Below, one piece after another: positions 60,264 to 64,000 of a stretch of DNA of 64,000 nucleotides. Position numbers and translations under genes: made by a program. Every line of letters starts with the position of its first letter. Position 1 is the first letter of the stretch. Below the pieces are notes generated by a model. The model did no database searches and was not told the DNA's origin. It worked only from the letters and a program-made list of their open reading frames with translations. The stretch is taken from contig JAHLEZ010000001.1 in NCBI GenBank assembly GCA_020726505.1, forward strand, positions 434,001 through 498,000, written 5' to 3'. The stretch comes from Leptodontidium sp. MPI-SDFR-AT-0119 (taxonomy: Eukaryota > Ascomycota > Leotiomycetes > Helotiales > Leptodontidiaceae).

Positions 60264-62200
60264 GATGATCCTTAGCCGCAGTGAGAAGATGTAATGACCA
60301 CTGTTAGATTCATACTGCTTGGTGGCCGCAATGACTAGATCGCAATAAGGATGATATTTGATGGGTCGAGATTGAAGTGAATGTCCCAATGTTGTTGTTG
60401 GTGAGGCTGAGGTGCGTCGGGTTAGGCAGCACTTTTTGAACAGGGGAGGGTGCCTTCCCCTCACTCCATTGGCCAGCGGAACAAGCGATCCTGTTCATGA
60501 AAAGCGAAGCTCATTTCCATGAGTTGCTTTCTGAAGCATCTACGAAGTATAAAGCTCCACAGGATTGCATAGCTTCATTCGCGTCGCATTTTCGCCACTG
60601 ACTTGCCACTGTTTTCATTTGCTTAATTAGGCGTGGCCCGAAAGTCAAAAAAAGAATAGGGTGATAGTGAGCTTGTAGATTCGCAGAGAAATGTGGGATG
60701 TTCTTTGGACGAGATATGGCCTCTCTATCTCTTTAGCCAGACTCTAGCAATTTCGTCTGAAAGGGAGGGGCGAGACCCGGACAGACGAACAATCTGCACC
60801 CCTTGGTGAGGACCATAATTCTTAGTTACCACTTGAACTTCCCCAAACGCGACGCATCCACCAAAAAATACAAAAACCTCTGCCCGTCATCGTTATCCTG
60901 ATGTTGTTTTAGTGTCTCATTCTTCATGATGCGTGTCTCGGTCTTCGCCCAGCTGAGGTACACATGAGGCTTTTTGTTTCGAAATGCTCCTCCCATCCCC
61001 AAAGTTGTATTCAGGGACATGGGACTTTCGATTCCAGCCCGCACTCGCCGCCCGGGGGGATCGCTACGGCAATATGACCCCAAAGCCGTGATACATCCTG
61101 TACCTGGCCAATTTCGAGTTGTTTAGACGGCAACATCTATGTCTCACCACCACTTGTCATGACAGCTTCCCCCGCGAGAGGAGCATGGCGTTAAAACGGG
61201 GAAGGGAATCCGGCGCCCCGGGGGCGAGAGGTGCAGTCTCTCGCCCCATGTTGGTCAAAACATGGCCCAAAAATAGCGATTGCAGCCCGCCGAACATAGA
61301 TGACAAGTGCAGTGGGGGTTGACGCCCGATGACCCCTGAGCGAAAATTCCGATAGCTGTGGCGTTGTAAGAGATCTGCGTGCCTGCTGAAGGGTATTTCG
61401 ACTTTGGACCATCGGTGAGGACTGTTGGTGTGAAGAGTTGAGTAAGAAAGCGGGCGGAATGGGCGTGGGATGGAAGGGCAACCGCAAGGCAGATTTTGCG
61501 TTCTGCTGTCATCGAAGTGCTGCTGAGAATTGATATTTTAGTACTCGAGTACAACTTATTTTACCGGAAGGGGACTGGCCCTTGGAGGTCTGTAAAATCA
61601 AGGCTATCTAGCGCTCTGTTGTCCTGTCATGAGAGCCCCTCGAATGAACTTCCCGAAAGAGCGAGCTGCATAAGTCAGAGGATGTTAGGTAAGTTCTGAA
61701 CTGGAGCATGCCACACTTTCTCCGCTTCTTTTCATGACGTCTAACACTTAGGGGGCTTTCGATGATGACATCGTTCAAACGCCATGATATAGGTCGAGAA
61801 CCATTCGCCGCAGAAGAGAGATCTTGCAATCTTTAAGTATATCTAGCATAGCCTGAATCAAAGCTGTATTTTACGTAGACGGGCTTCTGCAGTCTGTAGA
61901 GAACTTGTCTAAATACCAAAGCTATTGGCCGAGACATAATCTGCGCTTAGGAAAGTCAATAGAAATGAATTCACAACTCATTGTAAGAGCACCAAAGCCT
62001 AGCTAGCTACAAAAAGCTTAGCCGGAAACGCAGCTCAAAAAGATACATAATTTAGAGCTGACTCTTGACTAAACGAAGGGGGACGATCACCAAGACAACC
62101 ACATGAAATCCCATACAGCAAGACCCCTCCATTCCCGCCTTTTGCTGTTCAAGTGGCAAACAAATCGTCTACTGATCTCCGTCAAAATTGAATTAAAGCA
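60264..62200. other. Gene-poor interval between the HET gene and the AT-rich relic
   Basis: Holds the HET promoter on the left. Open frames around 61.1-61.6 kb (up to 99 codons on the minus strand) have Cys/His-rich but unrecognised sequence, and no splice signals make a larger gene. Further right the sequence becomes mixed in composition. Confidence 0.4.
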
Positions 62201-62744
62201 AATATTATTTCATTTTCTTTTACTTTTAAAGACTTTTTCCCCGTTACTTTTAATAAGATAAATATAAATAATAACTAAGATAGTAATAATAATATAAATG
62301 CTTCTTATTTTAGTATAAGTAATAAAGCCGTTATTTAAGCTTAGTTTCGTACTTAGGTCTTTAGAAATAAGATTAAGGAAACTATATTTAGACTTACGTT
62401 TTGTTTATTAAAGTTATAAAAGTTATAAGCGAATGTATTTAATTATTCGAGTCTAAATAACAGCTTAATTATTAAATAGAAAAGTATATTATAACAAATA
62501 ATATATATGTATATATATTACTATTTACTAAAGCTTATTTACTTATTTTAATATTATATTACGTGTTTTCTTTTAAGTAAATCTACGGTTATCTATGCGC
62601 TACACCTGAAACTTTATTACTATTATCTACTTAACACTTACTAACTGTTATTCTAACGCCTTTTAACTTTATTTTAACTCTAATATTCTAATCAGTTTCG
62701 AAGGCTTCGTGTGAGCCGTATGCTAATACCTATGTGATGTAATC
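62200..62744. repeat. AT-rich, RIP-like repeat relic
   Basis: Very AT-rich sequence dominated by TA, TTA and ATA words with no open frame of note, typical of old repeat DNA after C-to-T mutation. The original element cannot be identified by eye. Confidence 0.55.
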
Positions 62745-63123
62745 GAAAATTAATAACATGTGGTAAATCTTTATATTATGCGCATAGTAATTAATTACCT
62801 TATTTTTATTAAGAGTCATATGTAACGAGAACAGTAATAACAGCTAATGTCACATCGAACTCGAATTTTTAGATCGAATTGACGGGGGTCACATGTAGTT
62901 AAGGGAAATGTAGAGCTAGAATGAAAGTTTTATACATGCGGGATTCTTAACGTTAAGGATCACCTATGGTCAAGACGACTGGGACAATTGACAATTTGGT
63001 AAGACATCTGTAAGCTCTAATGAAGCATGGCTAGGATTATTTTCCCCGCTCCCGAGAAGCCTTGGATTAGGTATCTATTAGTTGGAAACACCCGTTCGGT
63101 CTGTCGTAAGGGGCCGAAAAGCA
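62745..63123. repeat. Diverged direct repeat, left copy
   Basis: Begins GAAAATTAATAACATGTGG, as does 63124, and shares the later blocks AGTAATTAATTACC, AACTCGAAT and TGAAGCATGGCTAGGA with the right copy. Where they differ this copy usually has T or A (for example AATTTTTAG against AATCTCCAG), as in RIP. About 100 bp inside this copy are absent from the other. Confidence 0.65.
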
Positions 63124-63407
63124 GAAAATTAATAACATGTGGTAACCCTTCACGTTGTGCGAATAGTAATTAGTTACCTAATTTGTTGAGGGTTGTGTGC
63201 AATGAGAATAGTAATTAATTACCTAATTTGTTGAGGGTCGTGTGCAACGAGAATAGTAACAACAGCTGATGTCACATGGAACTCGAATCTCCAGTGAAGC
63301 ATGGCTAGGACTATTTACATTTCCCCGCTCCAGAGAAACCTTGGATTAGGTGTCTATTGGTTGGAAACACCCGTTTGATCCGTCGTGAGGGGCTAAAAAG
63401 CAGAAAA
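63124..63407. repeat. Diverged direct repeat, right copy, with internal 45-bp tandem units
   Basis: Less mutated than the left copy. Inside, GAATAGTAATTA...TTGAGGGT is duplicated at 63161-63205 and 63206-63250, followed by a partial third unit. Confidence 0.65.
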
Positions 63408-63843
63408 AACATTAAGTCATCTTCCCCGTTCTTCCCAGCATTTCCATTGAGAACCTAGAGCCACTGGGAAAGAGTTTGAGTTGCCACATAGTCCAATTAA
63501 AAGTAGGTTTGGATGCAAAAGGATTCGACTGCGATGAATCGACATGTGATGTTCGTGAACTGTCCTGGGAAGGTCCTTTGCTGGGATTTCCCCTCAATAT
63601 CAAAGGGGCTGTCGCGTCGTCTTGGTCGAAAGCATGTGAAGTTTGCAGTGGCGATTGTCTATAAGAAAGAGGCATTTCCAGCTATATGACGAGTCTCCTG
63701 GACCATTTCTATAGCCATAAGCATTTAGCTTTCCAAACAACTGTCTCCTCCAGATCTTACCAAAACGCGTGCAAGCTATCCTAGTCCAACAAAAGTCTCA
63801 AGACAACCCTCATCTGAAAGACCATCTACCTCATCCAACAACA
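63408..63843. other. Probable promoter and leader of the right-edge gene
   Basis: A minus-strand open frame from ATG 63675 to 63412 (87 codons, starting MPLSYRQSPLQTSHAFDQ) is Ser/Pro-rich and unrecognised; it may be chance. The last 150 bp before 63844 are pyrimidine- and CA-rich, like a fungal leader, with ACAATGG at the start codon. Confidence 0.4.
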
Positions 63844-64000
63844 ATGGCATTCGGATTCAATGAGCAGCAACATGTCCTCTCGGACGCCGAAAAGCCTGAC
63901 AAGGAAGGTCCTCGAGACCTTTGCATTGGCTGCATCAACCCCCGTGCCTTGGTTGAATCAATTCTCGGCCGCGAGATCGACTGGGAAATGATGCAAAGCA
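63844..64000 (+). CDS. N-terminus of an unidentified protein, cut by the window edge
   Basis: From ATG 63844 the frame is open for 52 codons to the end of the window. It starts MAFGFNEQQHVLSDAEKPDK and contains DLCIGCINPRALVESILGRE. No family is recognised; the short CIGC pair could be a metal site but is not diagnostic. Start context (ACAATGG) and leader composition support a real gene. Confidence 0.6.
   Translation, partial: MAFGFNEQQHVLSDAEKPDKEGPRDLCIGCINPRALVESILGREIDWEMMQS

Noticed and set aside
63412..63675. Minus-strand 87-residue open frame near the right edge
   Set aside because: Ser/Pro-rich without a recognised domain, inside the presumed promoter of the right-edge gene; kept only as a note.

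Overview
The window looks like nuclear DNA of a filamentous ascomycete (Pezizomycotina; Leotiomycetes is only a guess). Short introns carry CTAAC-type branch points, the housekeeping genes are fungal (Anp1/Mnn9 mannosyltransferase, Elongator Elp4, RNA polymerase subunit Rpb8, Hikeshi/Opi10, Golgi apyrase, exosome Mtr3, tRNA endonuclease Sen34), and there are a HET-domain gene, MYND-finger genes and repeat DNA with RIP-like C-to-T/G-to-A damage. Exon boundaries given here were read by hand from reading frames, GT-AG sites and branch points.

Layout. 1-14.8 kb is a gene-dense arm: a partial ArfGEF at the left edge, ANP1, ELP4, a weak hypothetical, RPB8, a DUF4743/NUDIX hydrolase, Hikeshi and apyrase. 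14.8-18.0 kb has no recognisable gene. 17,984-40,354 is a three-level transposon nest. An AT-rich element with 12-bp terminal inverted repeats and an 8-bp target duplication (hAT-like, about 595 bp when emptied) was entered by a Ty3/gypsy chromovirus-type retrotransposon (18,221-39,991, 302-bp LTRs, 5-bp duplication AATAT). That element is wrecked by transitions and stops. It was later entered by two full-length, undamaged Ty1/copia elements of exactly 7,587 bp in opposite orientation (20,629-28,215 and 29,229-36,815), each with its own 5-bp duplication.

40.4-46.1 kb returns to host genes: a MYND pseudogene, a Myb-like protein, and MTR3 and SEN34 divergently arranged. 46,130-49,306 is an intact Tc1/mariner-type DNA transposon with two convergent genes. 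From 49.7 kb come a multipass membrane RING E3 ligase, a frameshifted MYND gene, an intronless five-LysM protein with a lytic-transglycosylase-like C-terminus, a small three-exon unknown protein, and a HET-domain protein. 60-63.8 kb is repeat-rich with an AT-rich relic, and a gene begins at 63,844 and leaves the window.

The most unusual signal is in the copia elements. The palindrome TCGTACGA (core CGTACG) recurs about every 100 bp through the whole element, in LTR, non-coding DNA and all three codon phases of the polyprotein, but is almost absent elsewhere in the window. The same element carries, antisense to its polyprotein, a spliced accessory gene for a small cysteine-rich protein whose start codon is assembled by splicing. 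Together they suggest, without proving it, a self-recognition or anti-silencing system in an element that stays intact inside RIP-damaged DNA.
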